Shown here in pieces: positions 32,251-42,620 of a stretch of 64,000 nt of DNA. This stretch comes from Heyndrickxia acidicola (GTDB taxonomy: Bacteria > Bacillota > Bacilli > Bacillales > Bacillaceae_C). The stretch lies in the NCBI RefSeq assembly GCF_001636425.1, contig NZ_KV440953.1, positions 4,150,001 through 4,214,000 on the forward strand. The letters are read 5' to 3'. Numbering within the stretch: position 1 is the stretch's first letter; every line of letters starts with the position of its first letter. The position numbers and the translations under genes were made by a program. The notes beneath the pieces are model-generated. The model was not told the origin of the DNA. It worked only from the letters and a program-made list of their open reading frames with translations, and ran no database searches.

Positions 32251-32903
32251 TTAACCGAAATAAGGATTAGCCACATCATTATTTTGAATAACGAGATCTG
32301 CGTACTGCTTGGGAGCATGTTCCTTTATATAAAGCTCGCAGGCGGCATGGTAGCGGCTGCGAAACATGTCTTCGGCATTCTTCATACTGCCAAAAGCTTC
32401 TGCTTCACGTTCAGCACCTCTTTTTCTGGCAGCCTCAAAATCAGCATCCACAAATAGCTTATAATCAAAATATGGGCGTAGCTCCTTTTTAAAAAGAAAG
32501 GTTCCATCCATAATAAAAATCATGTCCTTTGATGCAGTCTGGGCTTTTGCATCCACATATTGATCCTTTTCCAGGTCAAGGGAAATGGTTTGATATTGAA
32601 GATTACCGCCCGGCCCCAGAGGAAGGAGAAGCTTTTCTATAAACGCTTTGTAGTCATGTGCATCCTCGTAATATCCGATCGCAGAGTTTTTTCCCCGCCG
32701 ATAGCGAATATGGGATGATGAAATTGATCAATACTGGTTCTGATCACCTTTCTCCCTCTTGCCTGAAGTTCACGGGCAATCTCGTTGGCAAGAGTCGTCT
32801 TTCCTGATGCAGTAATGCCGCTGACGCCTACCCGTAACGGATGATCTATGCGAATATTCATAATTTTTTCTGCGCACTCTGAGATAACATTCTGTCTGCT
32901 CAT
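32251..32903 (-). pseudogene. Uridine-kinase-like P-loop kinase, single frameshift
   Basis: Two adjacent minus-strand frames together encode one protein of about 217 residues. The first part starts M-S-R-Q-N-V-I-S-E-C-A-E at 32903 behind AGGAGG and has the Walker A motif G-I-T-A-S-G-K-T-T and I-D-Q-F-H-H-P. The reading then must shift near 32708-32713, after which I-R-Y-R-R-G-K-N, G-Y-Y-E-D-A-H-D-Y and the rest, including I-M-D-G-T-F-L-F, continue to the end. The total length is one base short of a whole number of codons, so one base has been lost. It is either a recent pseudogene or a sequencing error. Confidence 0.85.
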
Positions 32904-32993
32904 CTTTTTCCTCCTATCTTTTCTTTCTAAGGCCTGCCGATTCTTCTTGCCTGTATTGTAACAAAATCCGCTTGTGAAAGGATGATGTATAGA

Positions 32994-33025
32994 AAAAAAG
33001 ACAGACTGCAAAAGCAAGTCTGTCC
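32994..33025 (-). terminator. Terminator of the LysM-NlpC/P60 gene
   Basis: GACAGACT/AGTCTGTC stem with a T-run on the minus strand. Confidence 0.8.
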
Positions 33026-33035
33026 TATCGAATTT

Positions 33036-34313
33036 CTATTGCAAATCATAAAAGCGTTTAAAGCTGTCAAAATGGGATTTCCAATATGAATTATCAAGGG
33101 AAGAAATTTCAACACCGTTGTCACCGGCGTGAATGAACTGCTGGTTCCCTAAATAAATTCCCAAATGGGAAATACCACTTTGATAGGTACCCTCAAAGAA
33201 GACAAGATCGCCTGGCTGAGGCTTTGTTACATATGAAGAACGGCTGTAGTAGCTGTCGCTGGACATGCGAGAGACCTGGTAGCCTGCCTTATTGTAGGCA
33301 TAATAGATGAAACCGCTGCAATCAAAGCCTGACTGTGTAGAACCTCCCCAAACATAAGGAGTTCCGATTACGCCTTTGGCTGCACTGATCAGTTTATCAA
33401 CGGAGAAGCTGGCAGTACTTGCACTTGTTTGGCCGGAGCCTGTTGGAGGAGGAGACGATATTGTACCTTTGCCCGAGCTCGGAGGCGTTTGGGCAATCGT
33501 CGTACTGTTGGATACAATGAGCTTTTGGCCAGCGTAAATATTGTCACTCGTCAAAGTGTTCAGCTTTTTTAGATCGGCTACACTCATGCCTGCATTTTTT
33601 GCAATAACAGAAAGACTGTCTCCTGATTTAACAACGTAGATGCCCGTTTGTCCAGTGGCGGGCGGTGCAGCAGGCTTTGATGAGCCTCCAGTTGTTGTTA
33701 CAGGAGAAGCAGGTACAGCTGCCGGGCTCGCCACGTTCAGCACTTGTCCGATTTTAATAACGTCTGTTTTTAATTGGTTCCAGGAATTCAATTGTGCGAC
33801 AGTAACCTTAAACTTTGATGCAATCTTGCTGAGAGAATCACCGGATGTGACTTTATACGTTTTTGCAGAAGATGCAGGAGCGGTTTTTGTACTGGCAATG
33901 GATGCTGTGCTGGAAGATGCAGCGGCAGAACCGGATATCTTTAAGGTATCGCCAATATGTATAAGATCCGAGCTGAGCTTATTCCAGGATTTTAGCTGTG
34001 CGACCGTAACAGAATATTTCAGCGCAATGGCACTCAGTGTGTCCCCAGATTTTACTTTATACGTTTTTACGCTTGCAGCAGGCTTTGAGACGGAGGATGA
34101 GGTTTGTTGGACCGTTAAAATTTGCATAGGATAAAGGACATCACTGTTTAAATGGTTCCAATTCCTCAGTTCCTGGATGGTTGTTCCATACTTTTTTGAA
34201 ATCGTGTAAAGTGAATCACCGGATTGAACCTTGTAGGTTGCAGCAAAGGCCTGTCCCGTAAAGCCTGATGCCATAAGTGTCGTCGCGGCAACCGACAAAA
34301 TGGTCTTTTTCAC
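33036..34313 (-). CDS. Secreted D,L-endopeptidase with four LysM domains (LytE/LytF-like)
   Basis: The 425-residue protein has a signal peptide (1-24, ending A-F-A), four LysM wall-binding domains (about 26-70, 84-127, 152-196 and 224-268; each Y-x-V-x-S-G-D-S/T-L) and a C-terminal NlpC/P60 domain (305-425). The catalytic cysteine is in F-D-C-S-G-F, and the histidine is in I-S-H-L-G-I-Y. It cuts the gamma-D-Glu/meso-DAP bond in peptidoglycan peptides. The start is GTG behind GGGAGGG. It stands divergent to the PBP gene, so the two wall enzymes share an intergenic control region. Confidence 0.93.
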   Translation of the reverse strand: MKKTILSVAATTLMASGFTGQAFAATYKVQSGDSLYTISKKYGTTIQELRNWNHLNSDVLYPMQILTVQQTSSSVSKPAASVKTYKVKSGDTLSAIALKYSVTVAQLKSWNKLSSDLIHIGDTLKISGSAAASSSTASIASTKTAPASSAKTYKVTSGDSLSKIASKFKVTVAQLNSWNQLKTDVIKIGQVLNVASPAAVPASPVTTTGGSSKPAAPPATGQTGIYVVKSGDSLSVIAKNAGMSVADLKKLNTLTSDNIYAGQKLIVSNSTTIAQTPPSSGKGTISSPPPTGSGQTSASTASFSVDKLISAAKGVIGTPYVWGGSTQSGFDCSGFIYYAYNKAGYQVSRMSSDSYYSRSSYVTKPQPGDLVFFEGTYQSGISHLGIYLGNQQFIHAGDNGVEISSLDNSYWKSHFDSFKRFYDLQ

Positions 34314-34482
34314 AATGGTTTCCCTCCCAAAAAATTCATTTATTCTATTATTCTACCAAATTTACCGTTAAAAGATAGCCCCGTTTTTGTCGAAAAGGAC
34401 AAAAGTCCCGTCGTGTTTTTTTGAATAATGTGGAATTTTAGCATTATAATAGGAAGGGGTATAACAAATGGAGGTGTTTTTT

Positions 34483-36498
34483 TTGGGGAAACGCATTGTC
34501 GGGCTTGCCGTCATATTGCTTGCCGTTATGGCTCTTTCCGCATGTACGCAGGTCCCAACGCCAAATGAAAGGCTTTCACAATATGTGAAGCTTTGGAAAA
34601 ACAATGATTTCAAAGACATGTATCAGGGCTATCTATCTTCCAGTGCAACAAAAGATACCAAGCCTGCTGATTTTGTCGACCGCTATCCGAAAATTTACAA
34701 AGGCTTGGATGTGAAAAACCTAAAGGTTACATACAAGCCCGTAAAGGAAGCGGACTATAAGAAAAATAATAAGGTAACCATCCCAGTCACTATTTCTTTT
34801 GATACCATGGCAGGGCCGATCCATTATACAGAGAACATGGTGATGGAGAAAAAGGAAGTGGACAAGCAGACCAACTGGTTTGTTGATTGGACGCCTTCCT
34901 TTATTCTGCCGGGTCTTGCTAAGGGTGATACGATCCAGCCTGTAACGGAAAATCCGGTACGCGGGGAAATAATGGATCGAAACGGAAGCAAGCTGGCAGC
35001 AAACGGAACCGTGAATGAAATTGGAATTGTCCCAGAACAAATGAAGGGGCACGAAAAGCAAGTGGAGACAAAGCTTTCGCAGCTGCTTGGATTACCTGCA
35101 GCAGAAATAGACCAGCAGTTAAAGGCTTCATGGGTGCAGCCGCAATCCTTTGTTCCCATTAAAAAGCTCTCTCCTGACCAGAACAAGCTTATTCCACAGC
35201 TCTTTAAGCTGCCGGGCGTGGACAAGCAGGCAGCTGAAGCAAGGGTTTATCCTTTGGGCAAAGCAGCCTCCCATTTAGTCGGCTATGTAGGCCCTATCAC
35301 GGCAGAGGAGCTTGCCGCTCATAAGAATGAAGGCTATACAGCGAGCAGCCTGATTGGAAAACGGGGCCTCGAACAGCTGTATGACCTCAAGCTCCGCGGA
35401 AAGCCGGGTGAGAAAATAGAAATTGTCGCAAGCGATGGAAAAGTAAAGAATGTCGTGGCAGAGCAAAAGGTTCAAAACGGTGAGAACATAAAGGTAACGA
35501 TTGATGGCAACCTTCAGAAGAAAATCTATGGGCAAATGCAAAATAATGCAGGAACCTCAGCAGCCATCAATCCAAAAACAGGGGAAGTCCTTGCACTCGT
35601 GAGCACACCAGCGTTCGATCCAAATGCGTTCGAATTGGGCATGTCGTCACAAGATTACAGCAAGCTGCAAAACGATCCGCTTCAGCCTTTAATTAACCGT
35701 TTCGCCCTTTCCTATGCACCGGGCTCTTCGATGAAGCCAATTACGGGAGCCATTGCACTGGATACCGGAACCATCAAGCCAAGTGATACCAAAACCATCA
35801 TTGGAAGATCATGGACCAAAAAGGGCTGGGGCAGCTACAGTGTCACCCGGGTCGATGTCAACAATGCACCGGAAAACATGGAAACAGCTATGATGTATTC
35901 CGATAATATTTTCTTTGCACAGACCGCTCTTGACATGGGGGCAGATAAGTTCATCAATGGATTGAAGAAATTCGGTTTCGGCCAAACGATCCCATTTGAT
36001 TATCCGCTTAAGGATTCGCAGATCTCTTCCACGGGAACCTTCAACAGCGAAGGCCAATTGGCAGACAGCGGCTTTGGCCAGGGACAGGTTCAGCTGAACA
36101 TCCTGCATCTTGCCGTTGCCTATACGCCGTTTATTGATAATGGAAGCATGATAAAGCCGCATTTGCTCTTAAATAATGAGAAAACATCTTATTGGAAAGA
36201 AAACATCATTAAACCTGCCACGGCTTCAGAAATTGCTCACATGATGAGAACCGTTGTCATTGACCCGCGCGGTACCGGACATCTTGCCAACCTCCCAGGC
36301 ATGCAGATTGCCGGAAAAACGGGTACAGCTGAACTGAAAAAAGACAAGCAGGAGAAAAACGGCAAAGAAAACGGAGTCTTTGTCGCCTACGACCAAAAAA
36401 ACCCAACCCTTTTAATCGCCATGCTCGTAGAAGGCGTCCAGGATCTGGGCGGCAGCCATGCAGTCGTACAAAAGGTTGCTAATGTATTCCAAAAATAA
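34483..36498 (+). CDS. pbpC: PBP2a/PBP3-type penicillin-binding lipoprotein (class B transpeptidase)
   Basis: The start is TTG 34483, 6 bases after GGAGGTG. The 671-residue protein has a lipoprotein signal with lipobox L-S-A-C near residues 18-21, an N-terminal MecA_N (NTF2-like) domain (25-140), a dimerization domain (150-330) and a transpeptidase domain (340-671). The active-site serine is S415 in S-S-M-K; S-D-N (near 470) and K-T-G-T (near 613) complete the triad. This is the B. subtilis PbpC / MecA-like architecture, which tends to have low beta-lactam affinity. It is monocistronic with a terminator. Confidence 0.92.
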   Translation: MGKRIVGLAVILLAVMALSACTQVPTPNERLSQYVKLWKNNDFKDMYQGYLSSSATKDTKPADFVDRYPKIYKGLDVKNLKVTYKPVKEADYKKNNKVTIPVTISFDTMAGPIHYTENMVMEKKEVDKQTNWFVDWTPSFILPGLAKGDTIQPVTENPVRGEIMDRNGSKLAANGTVNEIGIVPEQMKGHEKQVETKLSQLLGLPAAEIDQQLKASWVQPQSFVPIKKLSPDQNKLIPQLFKLPGVDKQAAEARVYPLGKAASHLVGYVGPITAEELAAHKNEGYTASSLIGKRGLEQLYDLKLRGKPGEKIEIVASDGKVKNVVAEQKVQNGENIKVTIDGNLQKKIYGQMQNNAGTSAAINPKTGEVLALVSTPAFDPNAFELGMSSQDYSKLQNDPLQPLINRFALSYAPGSSMKPITGAIALDTGTIKPSDTKTIIGRSWTKKGWGSYSVTRVDVNNAPENMETAMMYSDNIFFAQTALDMGADKFINGLKKFGFGQTIPFDYPLKDSQISSTGTFNSEGQLADSGFGQGQVQLNILHLAVAYTPFIDNGSMIKPHLLLNNEKTSYWKENIIKPATASEIAHMMRTVVIDPRGTGHLANLPGMQIAGKTGTAELKKDKQEKNGKENGVFVAYDQKNPTLLIAMLVEGVQDLGGSHAVVQKVANVFQK

Positions 36499-36549
36499 AG
36501 GCTTTGCTTCTATCCAGCTAAACAATCAAGAGGGGAAAGCCGATATAAG

Positions 36550-36586
36550 AAAAACACGGGATAAGATGCTGTCCCGTGTTTTTTCT
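36550..36586 (+). terminator. Terminator of the PBP gene
   Basis: AAAACACGGGA/TCCCGTGTTTT stem followed by T. Confidence 0.85.
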
Positions 36587-36987
36587 TGGATGTTTTCTTA
36601 AAGATTATTGCTTTTTCGCCATAGGCAAGTTCCATAAAAACGGCTTGTTTCGGGACATCTTTTTTTAAAAAAAGTTCTTTCTCCTAAGTATAACTGTGAA
36701 TAATCGCTGTACTTCGCGGGTAAAAGCAAAAAAGTTTAAGAAAAGAGACTTTTTCTTTTTTAGACAAAATTGAAATGCTATTGGAATATAATTTTGCTGT
36801 GTGAAATTTGTAAAAAAACATCAAAAAATATACTGATTAATGTAGGGTTAATATTATTTACATATATATTTTACATATGTTACGTTATATTTTGACAAAA
36901 TATTTCGTCATTAATACGTGATAAAAAGGGGAGGCGGATTTTTACGAGTTTTACTTATTGGACTAATATTATTTGGGGGGGGAACAT
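36587..36987. other. AT-rich intergenic leader before the large subtilase
   Basis: This 400-base AT-rich gap holds no gene. A TTGACA stands at 36892-36897, but no convincing -10 lies at 16-18 bases; TAATAC follows at 14. A long untranslated leader for the subtilase gene is likely. I see no terminator or repeat here. Confidence 0.4.
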
Positions 36988-39900
36988 GTGTTAAAAAGAA
37001 GTGCAGCCTTACTTTTTATCCTGCTTTTTGCCTTTTCAAGCACCGCTCTTGGAGCGGGTGCAGCAGCCAAAGTACTGCCGGAAGCCGGTAAAAGGGCAGG
37101 CATACTGAAACCAGTGTTAAAGCCGACCATGGATCCGAATAAAAAGGTAAGGATTATCGTCGAGCTAACATCCGCGCCATCCATTACATATGCCACGAAA
37201 AAAGGGGTTAAATTCAGTGAGCTGAGTCTTTCCACCAAGAAATCACTTGAGCAAAATGCTCTTGAAAAGCAGGATGATGTCAAGAATCAAATAAGAAAAA
37301 AAGCGGTCGCGGCAAGCTATATCAACAGCTTTACAACGGTTCTCAACGGCTTCAGCGCGGAAGTAAAGTACAAAGATATTGACCAGATTAAACAAATACC
37401 AGACGTACAAAAAGTATATATAGCAAATGAATATAAGCGTCCTGCAGAAATGCCTGAGATGAAATACAGCAAAGAGCTTGTCCAGGCACAGGAAGCATGG
37501 AAATCCTCCGGCTACAAAGGGGAAGGAATGGTGGTCGGCATCATTGATACGGGCATCGATTCCACGCACCGCGACATGGTCCTTTCAAAGGATACCCAGC
37601 CAAAGCTTACACCGGATAAAGTCAGCCAAATTATCAGTGCGAATAAGCTTCCGGGAAAATATTATACAAGCAAGGTACCGTATGGCTATAACTACATGGA
37701 CCAAAACAGTGAAATCCGCGACCTGGGCCCAGGTGCAACCATGCATGGCATGCATGTATCCGGAATTGTGGCAGCCAACGGCGACGAAGATAACGGGGGA
37801 ATTAAAGGGATTGCCCCCGAAGCCCAGCTCCTGGCATTAAAGGTATTTAGCAATAACCCTGAAAATACCTCCACTTATGGAGATATTTATATAAAGGCAC
37901 TGGATGATGCCATTAAGCTCGGGGCAGATGTCATCAATATGAGTCTCGGATCCTCGGCTGGATTTACTTCTCCGGATGATCCAGAACAGCAAGCGGTTAC
38001 CCGCGCAGTGGATAATGGCGTACTGATGTCCATCTCTGCAGGAAACGATGCCTTTTTTGGGGACAACCAATCGGTTTTGGGCCAGAATCCTGACTATGGT
38101 GTCAGCGCATCTCCCGGTTTATCCACTGATTCTATTGAAGTAGCATCCTATGAAAATAGCTTTGTGGATATGGATGATCTTCAATATGATGCGGGAGGAG
38201 ACAAAGGAACCGCGGTCTACACGTCTGCAGGAAGTGCCAATCCGAATGACTTTGTCCAAAAGTCCTTTAAGGTGGTGCCTGCAGGAGTTGGAAATCCTGC
38301 TGATTTTAAAGGCGAGGACTTTACAGGGAAATTTGCCCTTGTCCAGCGCGGACAGATTGGCTTTGTCGATAAAGCCCTAAATGCGCAGAATGCCGGAGCA
38401 GAAGGAGTCATTATTTATAATAATGTAGATGGTCTCACGATCATGGCGACGGATCCAAAAATCACGATTCCACAATTATTCATGCAGAAAAATGATGGGG
38501 ATAAACTGAGGGCTGCACTGGATAGCGGAAAAGATGTTACCATTACTTTTAATGGAGAAAAACAAAAAACGGCGAATCCAGAGGCCGGGAAAATGAGCGA
38601 CTTTTCATCGTGGGGACTCACACCAGAGCTTGATTTTAAACCGGACATTACCGCACCGGGCGGTGAAATTTTATCGACATTAAATGACAACTCCTACGGA
38701 ATCATGAGCGGTACTTCCATGGCGGCACCGCAAGTATCAGGCGGAGCTGCAATTGTTCTTGAACGAGTGGATAAGGAATTCAAATTAAAGAATCGGGATC
38801 GTGTTCAAAGAGCGAAGAATCTTTTAATGAACACAGCGAAGCCGATCCTTTTTGGCGGTACCTATGTATCGCCGAGGCGCCAGGGGGCAGGCTTAATGCA
38901 AATTAACAATGCCCTTACGACACCCACCATTGTAACCAATACAACCACGAATGAAGCAAAAGTCGCGTTAAAACAAATAAACGGAAACACTGCAACCTTT
39001 CAGTTAAAAGCACAAAATTTTTCGGACAAGGCTGTGCAATATGAGGTTCAGGCGAATGCCCAAACGGATAATCTGGAAGATAACAACGGCATCACAGTCG
39101 TTGAACCGAATGCAGTAGCTGCGAAAGACCTTGGCGCTATCGCCACCGTGAATGGCTCCGATAAAACCACCATAGAAATTCCGGCCAATGGAAGCGTGGC
39201 TTTTACCGTGACGGTTGATTTAACAAGTGTTGATCAGGAACTTGCGAGTAAATTCGTCAATGGCTACTGGGTCGAAGGATTTGTGACACTCAAGGATCCT
39301 ACCGATACCAATCCGGATTTACACGTTCCGTATTCTGGCTTTAAAGGGGAATGGGATAAAGCACCGATTCTGGACAAGCCAAATTGGGATGCAGATTCCT
39401 TCTATGGCATGACAGGGCTTGGGACGTCCGCAGGCTCTGATTTTGACTTTCTTGGCCAGGATTATCAGGCTGAAAGCAAGACACCAGGAAAGCTGTACCT
39501 TGATCCAAACCGAGATGCCTTTTCTCCAAATGGAGACGGCAGCCAGGATAATGTCATTCCGATTCTCTCCTTCTTGCGGAATGCCAAACAAGTAAAATTC
39601 AATGTGCTAGATAAAGATAAACATGTCATCAGGACGCTTAGAACGGAAAATTTCGTATCAAAAAACTATGACAGTGCCAATCCTTATACCTTCGACCCAG
39701 ACTGGGGATGGGACGGAACGGTAAATGGCAAGCCTGTTGCCGAGGGACAATACTATTATCAGGTTCAATCCGTGATTGACTACCCTGGCGCTAAGTGGCA
39801 GACCGTTGATTTCCCTGTAAAAGTGGATGATACCCCTCCGACTGTTGATGCGAGCTTCAATCGGGCAACACAAACGGTTACAGCGCATGCTGCTGACAAT

Positions 39901-41202
39901 AAAAATGGAAGCGGGATTGCCTACTGGGATGTATTGATTGACGGGAACTCAGTTGGTGCTTATCTGTCCGATAAAGATACAAGCTACCAGTTAAAGAAAA
40001 AGCTTTCTTCTGATCAGGAGCTGACGGTTGTGGCAGTCGATAATGCTGGCAATGCAACTTTTGCAGAAGTAAGCGGTGCTGTGGATAAAACGAAACCTGA
40101 AGTGCATATGCTGACGCCCAAATACCTGGGAGTATCCGACAGCAAGGATGTGAAAGTGACGGGGTATGTCACCGACAAATCCGGCGTGAGATCCTTTGAG
40201 GTAAATGGCAAATCAGTCAAGCTTACGTATGACAGCAGCCAGGACCAATATTTGTTCAATACAACGATTCATTATACAAAAGACGGTGTCTACGATATTC
40301 AGGCAGCGGCAGTAGACAGAGCCGGAAACAAAGGGGAAATCAGCCAGAGGTTTTTGCTGGATTCCACTGCTCCGAAGGTCTTTTTAAGCGATGCTCATTA
40401 TGTTAAATCCTATGTAAATTCTATTCATCTTTCAATCGGGGTTTCCGATGCATTTGATGGAGTAAGAGTTTATCTTGACGATGATGAAATCTATCATCAT
40501 AATCTATCATCACCCTACAGAGTCACCAACTTTAAGAAAACCATTTCTGCAGATCTGAAGCTTTCTTCGGGACACAATATCCATACGGTAAAAGTTGTGG
40601 ATACTGCAGGCCATACGACAACAACTACCTTTGATGTCTATAAAACCAGCAGATCTCCCAAGCATTATAAGGATGTCAGCCGCTCACACTGGGCATTCGA
40701 GGAAATCAATACGCTTTCTGTCATGGGCATTTTAACCGGCGGCACATCGACCATGTTTGAACCGGCAAAGGATGTGACTCGTTTAGAGGCAGCAAAGATG
40801 ATGGTACGCGCATTGGGGTTAAGCACCAGCAATCTCCCTGCTCCCAAGTACTCAGACATCAGCAAGCTGAAAAAGTCAGATCCGGAAGGCTACAAAGCGA
40901 TTGCGGCTCTAACGGATGAAGGGCTTATGTCGGGAAGCAAGGGCAAGTTCAACCCCCAGGGCTCCCTCACACGGGGGGAACTGGCAAAGCTGCTCGTACA
41001 GGCATTTGAGCTGGAGGGTTCAGCGTCCCAAACCTTTAAAGACGTCAAGAAAGGAAACCCGTTTGCTCCATACGTTAGTATCGCAGTCAGCAATCACGTG
41101 ATGAATCCCTACAAGGACGGTTCCTTCAACGTCAGCAAAAAAGTAACAAGGGCAGACTTCGCCCTTTACCTTGCAAGGGTGTTCGATGACCGGTTCAAGT
41201 GA
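36988..41202 (+). CDS. Large secreted S8 subtilase with PA domain, Ig-like modules and SLH anchor
   Basis: GTG 36988 is the start, placed after GGGGGGGG and followed by a clean signal peptide; the reading could open further upstream but would run through the ribosome binding site. The 1404-residue protein has an I9-type propeptide (50-150), a subtilase domain with D187, H253 and S577 (D-T-G-I-D, H-G-M-H-V-S-G, G-T-S-M-A-A-P), a PA domain inserted between H and S (about 400-530), a long beta-rich region with FlgD/Ig-like modules (640-1220) and three SLH motifs at the C-terminus (1226-1404). It resembles Vpr and lactocepin proteases. The SLH motifs tie it to the wall or S-layer. Confidence 0.93.
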   Translation: MLKRSAALLFILLFAFSSTALGAGAAAKVLPEAGKRAGILKPVLKPTMDPNKKVRIIVELTSAPSITYATKKGVKFSELSLSTKKSLEQNALEKQDDVKNQIRKKAVAASYINSFTTVLNGFSAEVKYKDIDQIKQIPDVQKVYIANEYKRPAEMPEMKYSKELVQAQEAWKSSGYKGEGMVVGIIDTGIDSTHRDMVLSKDTQPKLTPDKVSQIISANKLPGKYYTSKVPYGYNYMDQNSEIRDLGPGATMHGMHVSGIVAANGDEDNGGIKGIAPEAQLLALKVFSNNPENTSTYGDIYIKALDDAIKLGADVINMSLGSSAGFTSPDDPEQQAVTRAVDNGVLMSISAGNDAFFGDNQSVLGQNPDYGVSASPGLSTDSIEVASYENSFVDMDDLQYDAGGDKGTAVYTSAGSANPNDFVQKSFKVVPAGVGNPADFKGEDFTGKFALVQRGQIGFVDKALNAQNAGAEGVIIYNNVDGLTIMATDPKITIPQLFMQKNDGDKLRAALDSGKDVTITFNGEKQKTANPEAGKMSDFSSWGLTPELDFKPDITAPGGEILSTLNDNSYGIMSGTSMAAPQVSGGAAIVLERVDKEFKLKNRDRVQRAKNLLMNTAKPILFGGTYVSPRRQGAGLMQINNALTTPTIVTNTTTNEAKVALKQINGNTATFQLKAQNFSDKAVQYEVQANAQTDNLEDNNGITVVEPNAVAAKDLGAIATVNGSDKTTIEIPANGSVAFTVTVDLTSVDQELASKFVNGYWVEGFVTLKDPTDTNPDLHVPYSGFKGEWDKAPILDKPNWDADSFYGMTGLGTSAGSDFDFLGQDYQAESKTPGKLYLDPNRDAFSPNGDGSQDNVIPILSFLRNAKQVKFNVLDKDKHVIRTLRTENFVSKNYDSANPYTFDPDWGWDGTVNGKPVAEGQYYYQVQSVIDYPGAKWQTVDFPVKVDDTPPTVDASFNRATQTVTAHAADNKNGSGIAYWDVLIDGNSVGAYLSDKDTSYQLKKKLSSDQELTVVAVDNAGNATFAEVSGAVDKTKPEVHMLTPKYLGVSDSKDVKVTGYVTDKSGVRSFEVNGKSVKLTYDSSQDQYLFNTTIHYTKDGVYDIQAAAVDRAGNKGEISQRFLLDSTAPKVFLSDAHYVKSYVNSIHLSIGVSDAFDGVRVYLDDDEIYHHNLSSPYRVTNFKKTISADLKLSSGHNIHTVKVVDTAGHTTTTTFDVYKTSRSPKHYKDVSRSHWAFEEINTLSVMGILTGGTSTMFEPAKDVTRLEAAKMMVRALGLSTSNLPAPKYSDISKLKKSDPEGYKAIAALTDEGLMSGSKGKFNPQGSLTRGELAKLLVQAFELEGSASQTFKDVKKGNPFAPYVSIAVSNHVMNPYKDGSFNVSKKVTRADFALYLARVFDDRFK

Positions 41203-41254
41203 GGGAAGGCAGAAGGTATGGCTGTATTCATAGCAAGTAGAAAAGAATAGATAA

Positions 41255-41305
41255 GAAAAGGCTGTCTCAATTGATTAATGGATCAATTATGAGGCAGCCT
41301 TTTTC
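41255..41305 (+). terminator. Terminator of the large subtilase gene
   Basis: AAAAGGCTGTCTCAATTGAT pairs with an ATCAATTATGAGGCAGCC arm, followed by TTTTT. Confidence 0.85.
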
Positions 41306-41408
41306 TATATTATTTTTGGAATTACTAAATTTTTAGCCTTTAGAAGACAAAAAGAACTTGGCAAAGAAGGTACTGAGGGTAATATTGGGAAAGAAGCAGC
41401 AATTTACT

Positions 41409-41458
41409 ACATTAAAGCAAAGAAGGGGTCAGACCCCTTCTTTGCTTTAAAGCGTTAA
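41409..41458. repeat. GGGGTCWGACCCC palindromic repeat
   Basis: One copy at 41425-41437 inside the long palindrome CTTTAAAGC.. / GCTTTAAAG.., about 40 bp in all, just before the end of cidR. Confidence 0.9.
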
Positions 41459-41476
41459 ACAATCGCTTCCCTGCCC

Positions 41477-42391
41477 TTACTCCTCTAGGTTTTTGAGTGA
41501 ATCAAGCGGATCGCCAAGGAATTCCTTCGTAAATCTCAGCCATTCTCTTGCCGCAAAGGAGAGGTAGCGGTCACGCCTCCAGATAATCGCAAGATGCCAG
41601 GGAATCACCGGTTCATGGAGCGGGATAATCCGCACCTTATCCGAGTCAACGGCCCGCGTCACGGTTTCCGGCAGAAGAGCAATGCCAAGATCAGCGGCTA
41701 CCATTTCACTGATGAAGTCCCATTGCGAGCTTTCATAAATAATGTTCGGATTAAATCCGACACGCACGCATTCCTCTATAATCCGGTCATGCAGGGTAAA
41801 GTCCTTGCTGAACAGAATAAATGTTTCTTCCTCCAGCTCCGATAACGTAACAATGTCTTTCTGAGCCAGGTGATGATCAGGATGGACCAACAGCATTAAA
41901 TTCTCATTTACAAACGAATAGGCATGGAAATGATTCTCTTTGGTCGGAAGCACCACGACCCCCAAATCCAAGGTGCCATTGCTGATATCCAGTTCCACTG
42001 ATTTCGCCCCGACCTCCACGACCTGCAGGGAAATATTCGGGTACTGCTTATGAAACTTCTGTATGATTTTTGGAAAAAACCGAGAACCAATCATCGGGGG
42101 AAGGCCGATAGCAATAGAGCCTGTTTTCAGGCTCATTAAGTCATCCAGCTCATCCGATAAATTCTCAAAGGATTTAATGATATTTTGTGCCTGTGTAAAA
42201 ATGACATTTCCGGCGTCTGTGAGTTTGATTTGCTTGCCGGAGCGGTCGAACAGGGTAACTCCAAGCTCTTCTTCAATGTTTTTAATCATCTTACTGATCG
42301 TGGGCTGTGTTACATAAAGCTTTTGTGCCGCTTTTGTAAAACTGCCATGTATGGCGACAGCCACGAAATATTGCAAATGCTGAATATCCAC
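41477..42391 (-). CDS. cidR: LysR-family regulator CidR (YwbI-like)
   Basis: The 304-residue protein has a LysR winged helix (G-S-F-T-K-A-A-Q-K-L-Y-V-T-Q-P-T-I-S-K at 16-34) and an effector domain. The start is GTG behind GGAGG. It is divergent from cidAB, and in Bacillus and Staphylococcus a LysR protein next to cidAB activates that operon when acetate and pyruvate metabolism change. Y-V-T-Q-P-T-I-S-K-M and the C-terminal region fit CidR/YwbI. The 230-base region between the genes is AT-rich and should hold its T-N11-A sites, which I did not define. Confidence 0.87.
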   Translation of the reverse strand: MDIQHLQYFVAVAIHGSFTKAAQKLYVTQPTISKMIKNIEEELGVTLFDRSGKQIKLTDAGNVIFTQAQNIIKSFENLSDELDDLMSLKTGSIAIGLPPMIGSRFFPKIIQKFHKQYPNISLQVVEVGAKSVELDISNGTLDLGVVVLPTKENHFHAYSFVNENLMLLVHPDHHLAQKDIVTLSELEEETFILFSKDFTLHDRIIEECVRVGFNPNIIYESSQWDFISEMVAADLGIALLPETVTRAVDSDKVRIIPLHEPVIPWHLAIIWRRDRYLSFAAREWLRFTKEFLGDPLDSLKNLEE

Positions 42392-42620
42392 TTAATAAAA
42401 CCTCCGCAGTCATAGATGAAAGGAATGATGAACATTCTATATATTCATTTTACCTATACCGATGTGTGTTGTACACTTTTAGTAACAACTTTTCTACAGG
42501 CTCTTTTGCCTGAATTGCTGCTTTTACTCATTACCATTTCAGCTTTACCCCATCTATACAAGTACTAAGGAGAAACAGCATACGGCAAAAACCAGAACGG
42601 AACATAAGAAGGTGATTTAT

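Noticed and set aside
36892-36924. Firm promoter for the large subtilase
   Set aside because: TTGACA is perfect, but no -10 lies at a suitable distance.
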